From Desulfurococcaceae archaeon MEX13E-LK6-19 (GTDB lineage: Archaea > Thermoproteota > Thermoprotei_A > Sulfolobales > Desulfurococcaceae), in the NCBI GenBank assembly GCA_029637525.1, contig CP072660.1:1389612-1453611 (forward strand): 64,000 bases of DNA, given 5' to 3'. A program made the translations under genes and the position numbers. Positions 18,471 through 27,465 of the stretch are shown in pieces. A model generated the notes under the pieces. The model was not told where the DNA came from. It made no database searches and saw nothing but the letters and a program-made list of their open reading frames with translations. Every line of letters starts with the position of its first letter. The first letter of the stretch is position 1.

Positions 18471-18644
18471 CACTAGCAGTCTTCTCTACATGCCTTGAAC
18501 CTAGTCTTTGAATTCCTTAATTGTTTATGAGAATCATTTTAGCTACACGTGATTATGTTTCTACATATCCTAGGCTGGAGTTAGTTAAATATATTGTGTT
18601 TCGTATTATTCTATTTTGTATTAGGCATATTTAGTGGTGATATA

Positions 18645-19838
18645 TTGGCTACATCTTATTCTGGTTTGAGCCCGGCTATTGCTTGGAAGATCCTATGGTC
18701 TCCTAGTGGTTATCGGGGCTGGGATCATCGTTTTTACATTGAGTGTGCTTATGGAAGTATTAAGGGTGGCTACGATTATGTAGAAAAATATTGCTTTGGA
18801 CATGAATGGTGGAATTTCTACGAGGGATTTAGTGATAAATACTACTATGGATATGCCGCACCTATTCATGTGTTGAGACCCAAAAGATTTATTGATGGTG
18901 GTGTAGTGTTCTTTGTTTCAAGGAATATCTATGACCGCTTATGGTATCTTGTCGGTGTCTATGGCAAGACAAGTATTATGGATAAGCCTTATACAGATCT
19001 ATCTTTATGGGATACAGTCCCTATGGAGTATAGGAACGAGATCTCTAAGAGAACACGAGAGCAGCTTGAAACAGAAATGGCGCTTTATTTGAGGGCAGAG
19101 AAAGAGTACTCCACACAAATGCCACGACCCATGCCTCTTGATATGGAGAGGGATATCGGTGTTAGAGTGCTTGGACAAGCAGGCTTTATGTACCTCAACA
19201 TTAACAAGGCTATAGATCTACTTGACAAAGCCATTGAGTTCATAGAACAGTTGAGCCACAGAGTCTTACATGGTCTCTTATGGACAGAACCAGGCAGAGC
19301 CCTTAGTAGACTTGAGAAATTAAGAAGCTACTTAATGGAGTATAAGCAGAAGCCCGTCATTAGCACTCCATTGACTCTACAACAGAGACACATAACAACT
19401 GGTAGAGAAAGAGAGGAGAATACCCGCGAGTCCATATCTATACACACAATGGGTTCAAGTGGGGAAACAATAGTTCCTGAGAGACTTGTTGAAGACACTC
19501 TAGCGAGAGATCTTAATATAATTGAAGATGGACTAGAACTTATCGGGCGTCAAATTCACCTACCAGGCGTTGGACGTGCTGATATAATAGCACGCGACAA
19601 GAACGATAGGCTCGTTGTAATCGAGGTGAAAAGCGGTATTGCAGATGATACAACATTAACACAAATACTAGCATACATGTCTGCTTTAAGGCAGAGAGAA
19701 GACAGAGAGGTAAGAGGAATAATAGTGGCTAATGGTTTTTCGAAGAAATTAGTGCATGCAGCAAAACTCATTTCAAACATAAAGCTAGTAGAAATAAGAG
19801 TGAATATCACGATAGCTAAAACTAAAGTGTATCCTTAA
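18645..19838 (+). CDS. NucS/EndoMS-like nuclease with N-terminal unknown domain
   Basis: This is a two-domain protein of about 397 residues. The C-terminal 120 residues match the NucS/EndoMS (DUF91) nuclease fold: RDLNIIEDGLELIGRQIHLP, then GVGRADIIARDKN and LVVIEVKSG, giving the PD-(D/E)XK residues Asp and Glu-X-Lys, followed by LTQILAYMSALRQ. The N-terminal half (WSPSGYRGWDHRFYIE, then VVFFVSRN and LVGVYG) looks like a small beta-rich reading domain, perhaps EVE/PUA-like, but this is weak. The start at TTG 18645 has GGTGAT upstream; the longest frame, TTG 18594, would add a hydrophobic stretch. It could cut modified or mismatched DNA. A second NucS-like gene lies at 58725. Confidence 0.65.
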   Translation: MATSYSGLSPAIAWKILWSPSGYRGWDHRFYIECAYGSIKGGYDYVEKYCFGHEWWNFYEGFSDKYYYGYAAPIHVLRPKRFIDGGVVFFVSRNIYDRLWYLVGVYGKTSIMDKPYTDLSLWDTVPMEYRNEISKRTREQLETEMALYLRAEKEYSTQMPRPMPLDMERDIGVRVLGQAGFMYLNINKAIDLLDKAIEFIEQLSHRVLHGLLWTEPGRALSRLEKLRSYLMEYKQKPVISTPLTLQQRHITTGREREENTRESISIHTMGSSGETIVPERLVEDTLARDLNIIEDGLELIGRQIHLPGVGRADIIARDKNDRLVVIEVKSGIADDTTLTQILAYMSALRQREDREVRGIIVANGFSKKLVHAAKLISNIKLVEIRVNITIAKTKVYP

Positions 19839-19855
19839 ACACAATTTTTATTGAT

Positions 19856-20156
19856 TCACCCCATTTTTATCTCTAGTAAGTTTCTTGTTGTCATAACGCT
19901 TATTTTGTTATTTAATATTTCATTTATCTTGTTTTTGTACATGTCTATCTTGTTAATTAGTTTCCTGTCGTCGGTTACGAGTATTAAGTTATTCTCTATT
20001 GCTGAGACGATATATGATGAATCATAATACGTTGTTTTGATCAAATTGGTATCTTCAGTACATTGGCTTGATTTTGCGAATATACTTGTTTCATCACCTT
20101 GTATATTCTATTCATTAAAGCAAGTAGCGTTAATGCCAGACAAATACTAGAAGAAT
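19856..20156 (-). pseudogene. Remnant of a PIN-domain (VapC-like) toxin
   Basis: The C-terminal half of a PIN protein is readable on the minus strand: YYDSSYIVSAIENNLILVTDDRKL, the usual YDASYI...LVTDD end. The open frame continues upstream to a stop at about 20110 without a good start. A separate frame above it (about 20156-20042) reads DSSSICLALTLLALMNRIYK, which resembles a PIN N-terminus. The two halves are out of frame, so the gene is broken. No antitoxin gene is next to it. Confidence 0.5.
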
Positions 20157-20195
20157 CACCAAAAGAAAGCTATGATCAATACAGTAAGTAATTAG

Positions 20196-20459
20196 TTACG
20201 TAGTTTCTGTTAAGGCGATATACATGAAGTGTCTTCTATGCTCCGGATCACTTGCATACATCATTGATCCTTTCGCCAAGTGCATTCTCAGGTTTCTTTC
20301 TGATGAAAACTCTTTCCCGCATACAGGACACTTTGTTACTCCTATAAGTTTCATGCATTCTCTCTCAATGTGAAGGAATAACTCGTTTTCTGAATCAAAT
20401 TCTTCCCCGCAAAGCCTGCATTTAAACTTAAACTTCATGGAGTTGCCCACGGTTTTCAC
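20196..20459 (-). CDS. Small C2H2 zinc-finger protein
   Basis: This is an 87-residue protein with two C2H2 zinc fingers: CRLCGEEFDSENELFLHIERE and CPVCGKEFSSERNLRMHLAKG, each with Cys-X2-Cys then two metal ligands about 12 residues later. The first finger's second distal ligand may be a Cys (REC). Archaea use small C2H2 proteins of this kind as DNA- or protein-binding factors. The start is uncertain: GTG 20459 fits a TATA-like sequence near 20490, and ATG 20438 is possible. The pair of fingers suggests nucleic-acid binding. Confidence 0.72.
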   Translation of the reverse strand: MKTVGNSMKFKFKCRLCGEEFDSENELFLHIERECMKLIGVTKCPVCGKEFSSERNLRMHLAKGSMMYASDPEHRRHFMYIALTETT

Positions 20460-20653
20460 ACAGCTCTATGTTTTCTCTCATAGACTTTTAAATTATTCGA
20501 AAGAAAAACACTAGCCATATGTCGATTAGGCATTCAAGATAACAGGGTAACTAATGGTTTAGAAGAACTCGTGTCACGTAGTAATTATGATAATTATAGT
20601 GTTGACTGTATAGATTAGGTTTACCTGGTTCTGGCTAGTGTCTAAGGGTAAAA

Positions 20654-22486
20654 TTATCTGTAGTTTTGTGATAGTCTTGAGAGTTCTTGTGCTATGCTAT
20701 GTAGTTCTTCTGCTGTTTTGTTTACTCTCCTGGCTATCCCCACGAGTTTGAGTGGTGCTATGTTTGTGAATATTTCTGATAACTCTCTGTATATTGTTTC
20801 GTATACGTCTTGAGCGTTTGCTTTCACGGTTTTTTCGCCTAGCTCTATAACAAAGAACCCGTCTAGATCAGCTAGTCCTTTGGCTGTCTTGGATATTGAT
20901 TTAACGACTAGTATTCGGAGGTGCGGTAGCTCTACCAAATCCATTATTTTACTGGATTCCTCGGCTACAGCAAGTCTGTCGATGTCTCGATCCCAGTTTC
21001 CACATGATACATGTATTTTGAATCTCGACATGCCGACTTGTTTTTCAGCCCATATGTCAACTTCTATTTCGGCGTTTCTCCTAGTGGCTTTCACCGCGTT
21101 CACATAGATCGAGAAGCCCATGTCTTCTAGTACTTGTGCAACCACGGTCTTCATGTCCTCATGTGATCGTATGGTTTCAACTGGTACAGGTGTTGGTGTA
21201 ATGGGTAGTGGTGTTGTTGGTACGGGGATGGGGATAGGTTTTCTCTCAACAGGTGTAGGCGGGGGGATAATGTGTACGTTGGGGTAGGTTTTTCTAAGGC
21301 TTTCAACTATTTCTTTCTGCCACGGGTCCTTAATGGTGGTGTTGAGGATGTAGACGTTGTTTTTGTGTATACATATCCATAGTGCGTTGGCTAGATGCTT
21401 GTACCAGTCATGTCTGCCCAGGATGTTGATGTATTCTAGTAGGTTTGCGCCTATGCCTTCGAATACTATTACCGCTTTTTCGTCCTTGCCTACACCGGGT
21501 AGTTTCACCGCGAAGGGACATACGTAGATGTATAGTACTGTTCCTGGGCGTGTGGCTGTGTATCTGCAGCAGTAAGCGTACTCGAGGAACCCCTTGTGTT
21601 TTAGATCTATTTCATAGCCAAGGTTTTTGAAGGCATCAGCGAGACGGTTCACCATGGTGTTGTCAGCGTGTTCCTGGGCAAGCGTTTGGACGGCTTTGTA
21701 GATGTCTTTCGTGATTTCGGAGAGATTGTTTTTCTTACCTTTATGCACGATCTTGGGTATCTCTAGGTATGTAACCACGTCCTCTAGTTTGAATCCATAT
21801 AGTGCGTTGAAGACTATGCTGTCTGGGTTGCAGAGAGCTGCTATCTGGAATGCTTCAGCCGTGTACTTGAGCTTGGAGTATATCTCGTCGTAACTAGGTA
21901 GTTCTTTCTCTACAGTCGAAGAGATCTCGTAGACTAGCTTCTTCGTATTAGGGATAAGCTTCATGACCGTGTAGTAGTATCTCCTGCCGGAACTATGGTT
22001 TCTCACTGCTAGTAGTGTTCGCACAAACAATTGCTCGATCTCGTCCCTACTAATATCCTCTCCAAGCATCACTGAGACAAAATCAGCGACATCATCAGAG
22101 TTAAAGTACTCGACATGCCATTTCTCAATACTCTTCCTAATCCTCAAAACACCGTATTGCAGGATCCTCCTACTAGACTCCGGTAACCCATGTATTCTCT
22201 TCACAGCCTCATCAAACACCTTGTATTCATCCAAGCACTCCCGGATAATCTTCTCGACATCCTCCTGAGAAACCGATTCTATCAACCGGATGAGCCTACC
22301 AGTTACCTCATGGTAGATTTCCTCGGCTCTAGAACTATCTAGACCCAAGAGCTCTAGTGTCCCAAGAATATTCGTGTAGTAGTGTTCTCTAGGAGATCTT
22401 GTCGCCGCATATATTGCTAAAGCGTATTCGATACCTCTACAAGCGAATTCAGATAACTCATCATGATTTATACCCATGAATACCAC
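20654..22486 (-). CDS. Large protein with C-terminal degenerate PD-(D/E)XK-like domain
   Basis: This is a 610-residue protein. The first 400 residues are helical and mixed, with a region like a nuclease or sensor core (YIYVCPFAVKLPGVGKDEKAVIVFEG). Next comes a Pro-rich linker (about residues 403-430, dominated by P, T, I and V), and then a C-terminal domain with the shape of a restriction-endonuclease fold: EDMGFSIYVNA, IEVDIWAEK and FKIHVSCGNWD. The strand that normally carries Glu-X-Lys has Ser-X-Gly (VSCGN), so catalysis is doubtful. It starts at ATG 22486. Function unknown; possibly a sensor or inactive nuclease in a defence context. Confidence 0.6.
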   Translation of the reverse strand: MVFMGINHDELSEFACRGIEYALAIYAATRSPREHYYTNILGTLELLGLDSSRAEEIYHEVTGRLIRLIESVSQEDVEKIIRECLDEYKVFDEAVKRIHGLPESSRRILQYGVLRIRKSIEKWHVEYFNSDDVADFVSVMLGEDISRDEIEQLFVRTLLAVRNHSSGRRYYYTVMKLIPNTKKLVYEISSTVEKELPSYDEIYSKLKYTAEAFQIAALCNPDSIVFNALYGFKLEDVVTYLEIPKIVHKGKKNNLSEITKDIYKAVQTLAQEHADNTMVNRLADAFKNLGYEIDLKHKGFLEYAYCCRYTATRPGTVLYIYVCPFAVKLPGVGKDEKAVIVFEGIGANLLEYINILGRHDWYKHLANALWICIHKNNVYILNTTIKDPWQKEIVESLRKTYPNVHIIPPPTPVERKPIPIPVPTTPLPITPTPVPVETIRSHEDMKTVVAQVLEDMGFSIYVNAVKATRRNAEIEVDIWAEKQVGMSRFKIHVSCGNWDRDIDRLAVAEESSKIMDLVELPHLRILVVKSISKTAKGLADLDGFFVIELGEKTVKANAQDVYETIYRELSEIFTNIAPLKLVGIARRVNKTAEELHSIAQELSRLSQNYR

Positions 22487-22674
22487 GCACTCTATACTAT
22501 TAAGCTAGTGAATATACTCACATAAACCTTTTGTACCCCGAAATCTAACCTAACGTAACAGAGTGCTATGTAATATGTAAAAGACTTAAATTCTATTCTA
22601 GTAATAAATACAAGAAACAGAGATGATTCTTGTCTTGAATAAATTGTTTGCTACTCGTTATTAAGGTATAGGCA

Positions 22675-23487
22675 TTGATACTGTTACCTGGTGGTTTTGT
22701 CTTGCCTAGATTATTCATGATGAGAGTTTACCTTTCCACGTCTGATCTAAAGGTCATGCCAGGTTATTACTCTCCGTTTCTCCGGGAGAAAGAGTGTGCT
22801 GGCTTGATACCCATACCTGACGAGCATATTCCACAAGATAGACTGCCAGCCCATCTTGATCCTTGTAGAGCCATTGAGCCATGTACAGGCTTGAAGTACG
22901 AGATGCTACAGCCTCTTGAATGGAGCTGGATTCTCCACAGGGATCCTCGTCTCGACCTCGGCTTCTACACAGACCCAAGATTCAACAGAGTTCGTAGCGG
23001 TGATATAGTACTCTTTGTCGCTGGCTTGGCAGAGTACCCTAGAGGATTCTGGGGCAGCAGACGCTGGTCTATAAAGGAGATAAGAAGAGTTTTCACAGAC
23101 TCTGTACGCCAAGGCAAAGCAGGCATATACGTCGTGGGAGGCATAATAGTTGAGAAAGTACTAAACATAAGCAGACTAAAAGACGGGTGGAAGAAAGCAT
23201 TAGAGATAGCCCCCATCCTCAAGTACTCACCCCATTACTATCACGGCAACGATTATCCCGTAGCCCTCATAGGCAAAAGCTTCATCCTCGAGCCACCGCT
23301 ACCAGTATCAAAACCAGTACCAGGAAAACTAGTAGGTCCACCAACAAGACTCCTGGTAAAACTCTTGGGAGAAGAAAAAGCATATGCCTACGCCCGTAAA
23401 AATTATCGCAAAAGCAGTGGTAGAGCGGAAGTGGAGATGGAAAAAATTCTGTACGTACTAAGAATGAATGCAAAAATTTTGTTTTAA
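22675..23487 (+). CDS. Nmad3-like protein (nucleotide-modification-associated domain)
   Basis: This protein of about 270 residues starts at TTG 22675 on the longest reading; TTG 22702 (GGTGG upstream) or ATG 22717/22720 are shorter options. The core opens MMRVYLSTSDLKVMPGYYSP and continues LIPIPD, echoing the MRILLSRKG...SPI...LPIP pattern of the Nmad3 domain linked to DNA base modification. Later it has GDIVLFVAGLAEYPRG and GIYVVGGIIVEKVL, the alternating strands typical of that fold. The match is by pattern only. It is not next to an obvious DNA-modifying enzyme. Confidence 0.5.
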   Translation: MILLPGGFVLPRLFMMRVYLSTSDLKVMPGYYSPFLREKECAGLIPIPDEHIPQDRLPAHLDPCRAIEPCTGLKYEMLQPLEWSWILHRDPRLDLGFYTDPRFNRVRSGDIVLFVAGLAEYPRGFWGSRRWSIKEIRRVFTDSVRQGKAGIYVVGGIIVEKVLNISRLKDGWKKALEIAPILKYSPHYYHGNDYPVALIGKSFILEPPLPVSKPVPGKLVGPPTRLLVKLLGEEKAYAYARKNYRKSSGRAEVEMEKILYVLRMNAKILF

Positions 23488-23807
23488 TCAATGGTATGAT
23501 CTAAGTTAATTCATTATTTCCCATTACATTGCTCTATGTCTTGGTTTCACCCTCTTATTGTTAATCGTCTTAACAATAGATATTGATAGGCCTCGTTCAT
23601 TAATTACTGAAGATAAGGTAAAACATATTCCCATTTTGTCTGTAGAACTCGTATGCTCAATAATGTATTCGTGAATATAAACATTATGGCAACTATATAA
23701 GCTTTAAGGAGAATTACTATGAGAGTGATATGAAAACCGGAGAACATTGCCTCAACTTAGGTAAAGTAAATAAAGTAAAAAATTATTTATGATTTGTTGT
23801 AGCATTT
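23488..23807. other. Intergenic region, 320 bp
   Basis: No gene is supported. A TATA-like ACTATATAAGC (about 23691-23701) and an AAGGAG site lead to an ATG near 23719 that is stopped after four codons, so these may be signals left from a lost gene. Confidence 0.4.
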
Positions 23808-24701
23808 TTATTTGCGGACCAGTTGCACGAAGATCACATATGTTCCAGGTGCTGCGGTGCTCTTAACGTAGATTGGGATTTGAAGGTACTGTAGTTCGTT
23901 AGGCTCTATGTTTACTACTATTGTTTTATTACATAATATAAGTAATGGGTTTTCATTAACATAAGGAGGCGTTGTTATATCATAAACTCGTAGTTCAATA
24001 GTGTATGTAGTGTTTGCTCTGTTAAGGATCTTTATTGTTATATTGCCATATTGCCCAGGCCATAACCAAGGAAATATTATCTCTTTAACAACTACTGGCT
24101 CGCCTAGACCTGTAGCAACGTGAATTTCTGCTAGTTGAATGCCATGAGTACTTGTCCCACGATATACATGATATACGAGTTCATAAACACCAAGAGGTGC
24201 AGCTAGATCGATCGATACTGATATATTAAGGTTCAACGATTTGTAAGGACGGACAATTCCATATACGCTCCCATATACCATAATATAGTTTTCTGTAGAT
24301 TTATTATTTGTATCATCGTTTGATGATAACAGGTACCCATTGGTGAATACGTTTCCAGAATAAAATATTCCTTCAGCTTCAACACTTACGGGAAGGGTCG
24401 TAGCACCTTTGTTTCTAATCACTATAATCGCCTTATCTTTGCTGCCTGGAAACACTTTTGTCGGCATCACTATTCGCTCTACGTACAAAGGCTCTCCAAT
24501 CGTTACAACCAATGCAAGATTACTGAACACGACTCCATCATTACTCTCTAAGTTGATGTGTACATTACCTTTACCACTACTAATTACATAAGATGAATCA
24601 TCAAGGTCGTCAACTGTAATGCTGAATTTACTACCAACAGTAAAGCCGCCAATAATAGCTATAAAAGTAATAACTATTGTAATGTACCCAAGTGTTCTCA
24701 T
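23808..24701 (-). CDS. Secreted or anchored beta-rich protein, unknown
   Basis: This is a 297-residue protein with an N-terminal signal-anchor (GYITIVITFIAIIGGFTVGS, residues 5-24) and two beta-sandwich-like regions after it. The alternating pattern (VVTIGEPLYVERIVMPTKVFPGSKDKAIIVIRNKG, quoted by position about 65-100 in part, and later IFPWLWPGQYGNITIKILN) is that of repeated Ig-like or CARDB-type domains common on archaeal surfaces. It has several N-glycosylation sequons. It starts at ATG 24701, with a Gly/Ser-poor, AT-rich upstream region. It has no Thr-rich stalk. A structural surface role is inferred. Confidence 0.6.
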   Translation of the reverse strand: MRTLGYITIVITFIAIIGGFTVGSKFSITVDDLDDSSYVISSGKGNVHINLESNDGVVFSNLALVVTIGEPLYVERIVMPTKVFPGSKDKAIIVIRNKGATTLPVSVEAEGIFYSGNVFTNGYLLSSNDDTNNKSTENYIMVYGSVYGIVRPYKSLNLNISVSIDLAAPLGVYELVYHVYRGTSTHGIQLAEIHVATGLGEPVVVKEIIFPWLWPGQYGNITIKILNRANTTYTIELRVYDITTPPYVNENPLLILCNKTIVVNIEPNELQYLQIPIYVKSTAAPGTYVIFVQLVRK

Positions 24702-24901
24702 TTCACGCCACCCTCCCCTCGGGTAGATCTAAGTTATAAACGTTTATATTATTTTCGTTAAATCTAATGAATACATTGTTTCTTCTAGTCAATGTTGATC
24801 AGATTGAACTTTTCAACTACTAGTAGATGAAGTAAAGGTTATATTGGGAAAAATTAATAAATTAACCGTGTAGAAACAAGTTAGTAGTAAAGGTGGGTTC
24901 A

Positions 24902-25315
24902 ATGACGTTCCTTGGGAAGTTTTCCCTACCAATTACCATGTTGGATGAGTATTTGGGAGGCCGTATTCTCTCAGTAACACTTGTTGGAAGCAGTTTATAT
25001 AAAAAATACTATAATGATATTGATATAGTTGTTGTTTCCGATCTACCGGAACAACAATTAAGGAAAAGAGCGCAATTAATGTATAAGGCGCTAGAGAAAA
25101 TCTTGTACCCAAACACAAGAGTGCTCATTAGCGTGAATACTTATGATAACATCCTTAAGGGAGGTAATTCTTCTTCAAGGGATTCTCCAAAACTTCACTT
25201 AATTATTTTAGCAAAGAATACAGAATTATCTGAAGCCATTAGAAAATCTTGGTTGAAGAACTATAGAACTCTCATAGGTAAAGATTTAAGTAGAGTTCTT
25301 GGTTTAGCAGAATAA
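24902..25315 (+). CDS. Minimal nucleotidyltransferase (pol-beta superfamily)
   Basis: This is a 137-residue protein with the nucleotidyltransferase core: LVGSSLYKKYYNDIDIVVVSDL, giving the Gly-Ser motif and the Asp-X-Asp pair (DID). The third carboxylate may lie in the next strand (RVLISVNTYDN), but it is not a clean match. It is much smaller than a CD-NTase of CBASS. It starts at ATG 24902, four bases after AGGTGGG. It is followed 20 bp later by the 600-residue gene, so they are likely one operon. Minimal nucleotidyltransferases often act as antitoxins that modify a partner. Confidence 0.72.
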   Translation: MTFLGKFSLPITMLDEYLGGRILSVTLVGSSLYKKYYNDIDIVVVSDLPEQQLRKRAQLMYKALEKILYPNTRVLISVNTYDNILKGGNSSSRDSPKLHLIILAKNTELSEAIRKSWLKNYRTLIGKDLSRVLGLAE

Positions 25316-25335
25316 TCTAGCTCGGGCAATAAAAT

Positions 25336-27138
25336 ATGGCAAAAGACGCTACTATGGATATAAAAGAGATCATAGAATACAAATTTGAGCCAAAAGAGTC
25401 TGCTTCAGAGCATGTATTGGAAAGAAGCCTTAGTCCACAAAAATTAGAACATTTACTGGAAAAAATATCTAGATCTAAGCGAAGTATCCTATTGATTTAT
25501 CCATCAATCATGACTACAAGTTTTGTATCACTAATAGGCCTTAGAGTACTAGCCAAAATATCTGAAATGATTAGGAACAAAAGAATAGATTATGGAATAC
25601 TCTTCATACTATATACTGGTAAAAACTCTATATTGTCAACATATGGTAAACCTAGCTATGATAAAAACATTTTAAACGAAGTAGAGGAAAAATTTATCAG
25701 ATTACTGAATTTTCTAGGTATAGACCTAGACAAATCTTTTTTCCTATATATTGATGAAAATTTTAGCAGGAATGTAAGCATATATGATATTCATGAAGGC
25801 ATTCTTGCTGAACTAATTAATAAAACTGAGAAACAACCCGAGAAGTATAGATACCTTTACACATATTATTCAAAGCTAACCCAGTTACTACATTCATATA
25901 GGAGAGCATTCGTTACACTTATGCTAAGAGCTTGGTATACTGTTTACATACTTGAAAATCTACGAAAAATTATATCAACAGAGTACTGGTTTAGTTCTTT
26001 ATTTTTTAACTACAAGTCAATACATATGTTTGTGTCTACAGTATTGTATACTGAGGCTATAAAAACCTACTTAGGTATTCTTGGAGAAAGGTACTTCGAG
26101 AACAATAATGTTTGTTGTTTTTACGTCATTAATATAAAGCCCATGACTATCCCATGGCATTTTTCTGGATTGCGACAATACCTAGAAAAATACCTAGAAA
26201 GTTCTTCCTCAAAAAACAGAAGTTCAATGAAAACTAGAGAGAAAAGTGTATCATTACGTAAAAGTAATGTCCTAAACATAGTTGTTGATCTAATAGATAA
26301 AAAAATTATTGATAAAGAGTCTATTATATTGTGTTCAGACAGAGTCAAAAACATCTATGTTACTGATCTATATGAATTACTAACTAACAGAAAAGAAGAT
26401 ATCGTTGAGACAGTTAATTGTTTAACCTTGTATATTGAAGCCTTAAGAAAGTATAAGGAAATTAAGAAGGATAAAGGAATTAACTACACAAAGAATATTG
26501 ATACGCTAAAGAACAATTTAGCGCATATATTGAAGTATTTAAATGAACTAATAGAGTTCGCAGATAAAGTGAATATCATGTATCGGGAAGAACATTCTCT
26601 TTGTAACGAACCAATAAAACTATCGATCAAAACTAAGCAGAAAACCGTGTCAGTAAAAGAGGTATTTAAGCTTTTTGAAGACGTAAATGCACTAGTAGCC
26701 TCTGCTAAAGGTAAGGCAAAGAAGTGTTTAGATGCATTACTACTTATTTTAGAGGGTGTTCTAGAAATTTGTGATGGAAGAAGAAAGATTTACACTGTTT
26801 CTATAGAGGATCTTCCAAGTGCTTGTATTAAACTTATATCAGCTTCTAGTAATACTCGTAGAAATCTTGTAGAAAAATTTGAAAAACAGAAAATCGTGAG
26901 CAACAAGACTTTTTACAAAAAATTGGCTGATTTTTTAAATGATCTAGAAGAGATAGGTATAACCATAAGACGGGCTGAAACGCCTTATTTCAGCAATAAA
27001 ATAATAATTAAATTTAGGGAAAACAATTATTCACCTGTAGACCTCCAAGTAATTTTTGATAATAGATTTAATAATCAAATAGGAAGAGATATTCTAATAA
27101 ACATTACTATGCTAATGAAGAAAATGATTAAATCATAA
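25336..27138 (+). CDS. Large protein of unknown function, operon partner of the nucleotidyltransferase
   Basis: This is a 600-residue soluble protein with no recognised family. The first 160 residues alternate strands and helices (SILLIYPSIMTTSFVS, then YGILFILYTGKNS, then FFLYIDENF), which suggests a Rossmann-like sensor domain, possibly of the CARF type, though not proven. A long, Lys/Glu-rich helical section follows (about residues 290-470). The C-terminus is mixed (IIIKFRENNYSPVDLQVIFDNRF). It lies 20 bp after the nucleotidyltransferase and precedes a winged-helix gene after a 327-bp gap. Confidence 0.5.
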   Translation: MAKDATMDIKEIIEYKFEPKESASEHVLERSLSPQKLEHLLEKISRSKRSILLIYPSIMTTSFVSLIGLRVLAKISEMIRNKRIDYGILFILYTGKNSILSTYGKPSYDKNILNEVEEKFIRLLNFLGIDLDKSFFLYIDENFSRNVSIYDIHEGILAELINKTEKQPEKYRYLYTYYSKLTQLLHSYRRAFVTLMLRAWYTVYILENLRKIISTEYWFSSLFFNYKSIHMFVSTVLYTEAIKTYLGILGERYFENNNVCCFYVINIKPMTIPWHFSGLRQYLEKYLESSSSKNRSSMKTREKSVSLRKSNVLNIVVDLIDKKIIDKESIILCSDRVKNIYVTDLYELLTNRKEDIVETVNCLTLYIEALRKYKEIKKDKGINYTKNIDTLKNNLAHILKYLNELIEFADKVNIMYREEHSLCNEPIKLSIKTKQKTVSVKEVFKLFEDVNALVASAKGKAKKCLDALLLILEGVLEICDGRRKIYTVSIEDLPSACIKLISASSNTRRNLVEKFEKQKIVSNKTFYKKLADFLNDLEEIGITIRRAETPYFSNKIIIKFRENNYSPVDLQVIFDNRFNNQIGRDILINITMLMKKMIKS

Positions 27139-27140
27139 TC

Positions 27141-27284
27141 TTAATTATTCATCCTTACCCTATATTTAGCGTACTTAACGTACTTTAGATTTTTCACAGA
27201 GGATATTCCCAATGCTTTTAGCTCTTTTGCTGCATTCTTAAGTAAGAAACCCAAACGCCTATAATATTCAACACAAGAGGTCAA
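27141..27284 (-). CDS. Possible 47-residue protein, convergent
   Basis: A short minus-strand frame starts at TTG 27284 with GGTG upstream and ends at TAA 27141-27143. It encodes a basic, helix-prone peptide (YYRRLGFLLKNAAKELKALG). It has natural codon use and a plausible ribosome-binding site, and faces the end of the 600-residue gene. It may also be the tail of a lost gene, because an upstream in-frame stop lies just before the TTG. Confidence 0.3.
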   Translation of the reverse strand: MTSCVEYYRRLGFLLKNAAKELKALGISSVKNLKYVKYAKYRVRMNN

Positions 27285-27465
27285 TTATCTGCACCGTGTA
27301 CATTTTTTACTAAGATTACGCATCACTGTTTATTAATTTTCCCTACTATAGATCTTCGAAAATTCTTGAAAAATACCGTAAATACAATGATAAAAGTAAA
27401 TAAGCTGGCGCCGAAGAGGTAAACTAGTGAGACAATCTACTTTGAAAAGAGAGGGAGGCTATATT

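Noticed and set aside
24902-27138. CBASS-type cyclase and effector
   Set aside because: The nucleotidyltransferase is far smaller than CD-NTases, and no effector (phospholipase, TM or nuclease) is recognisable in the partner.
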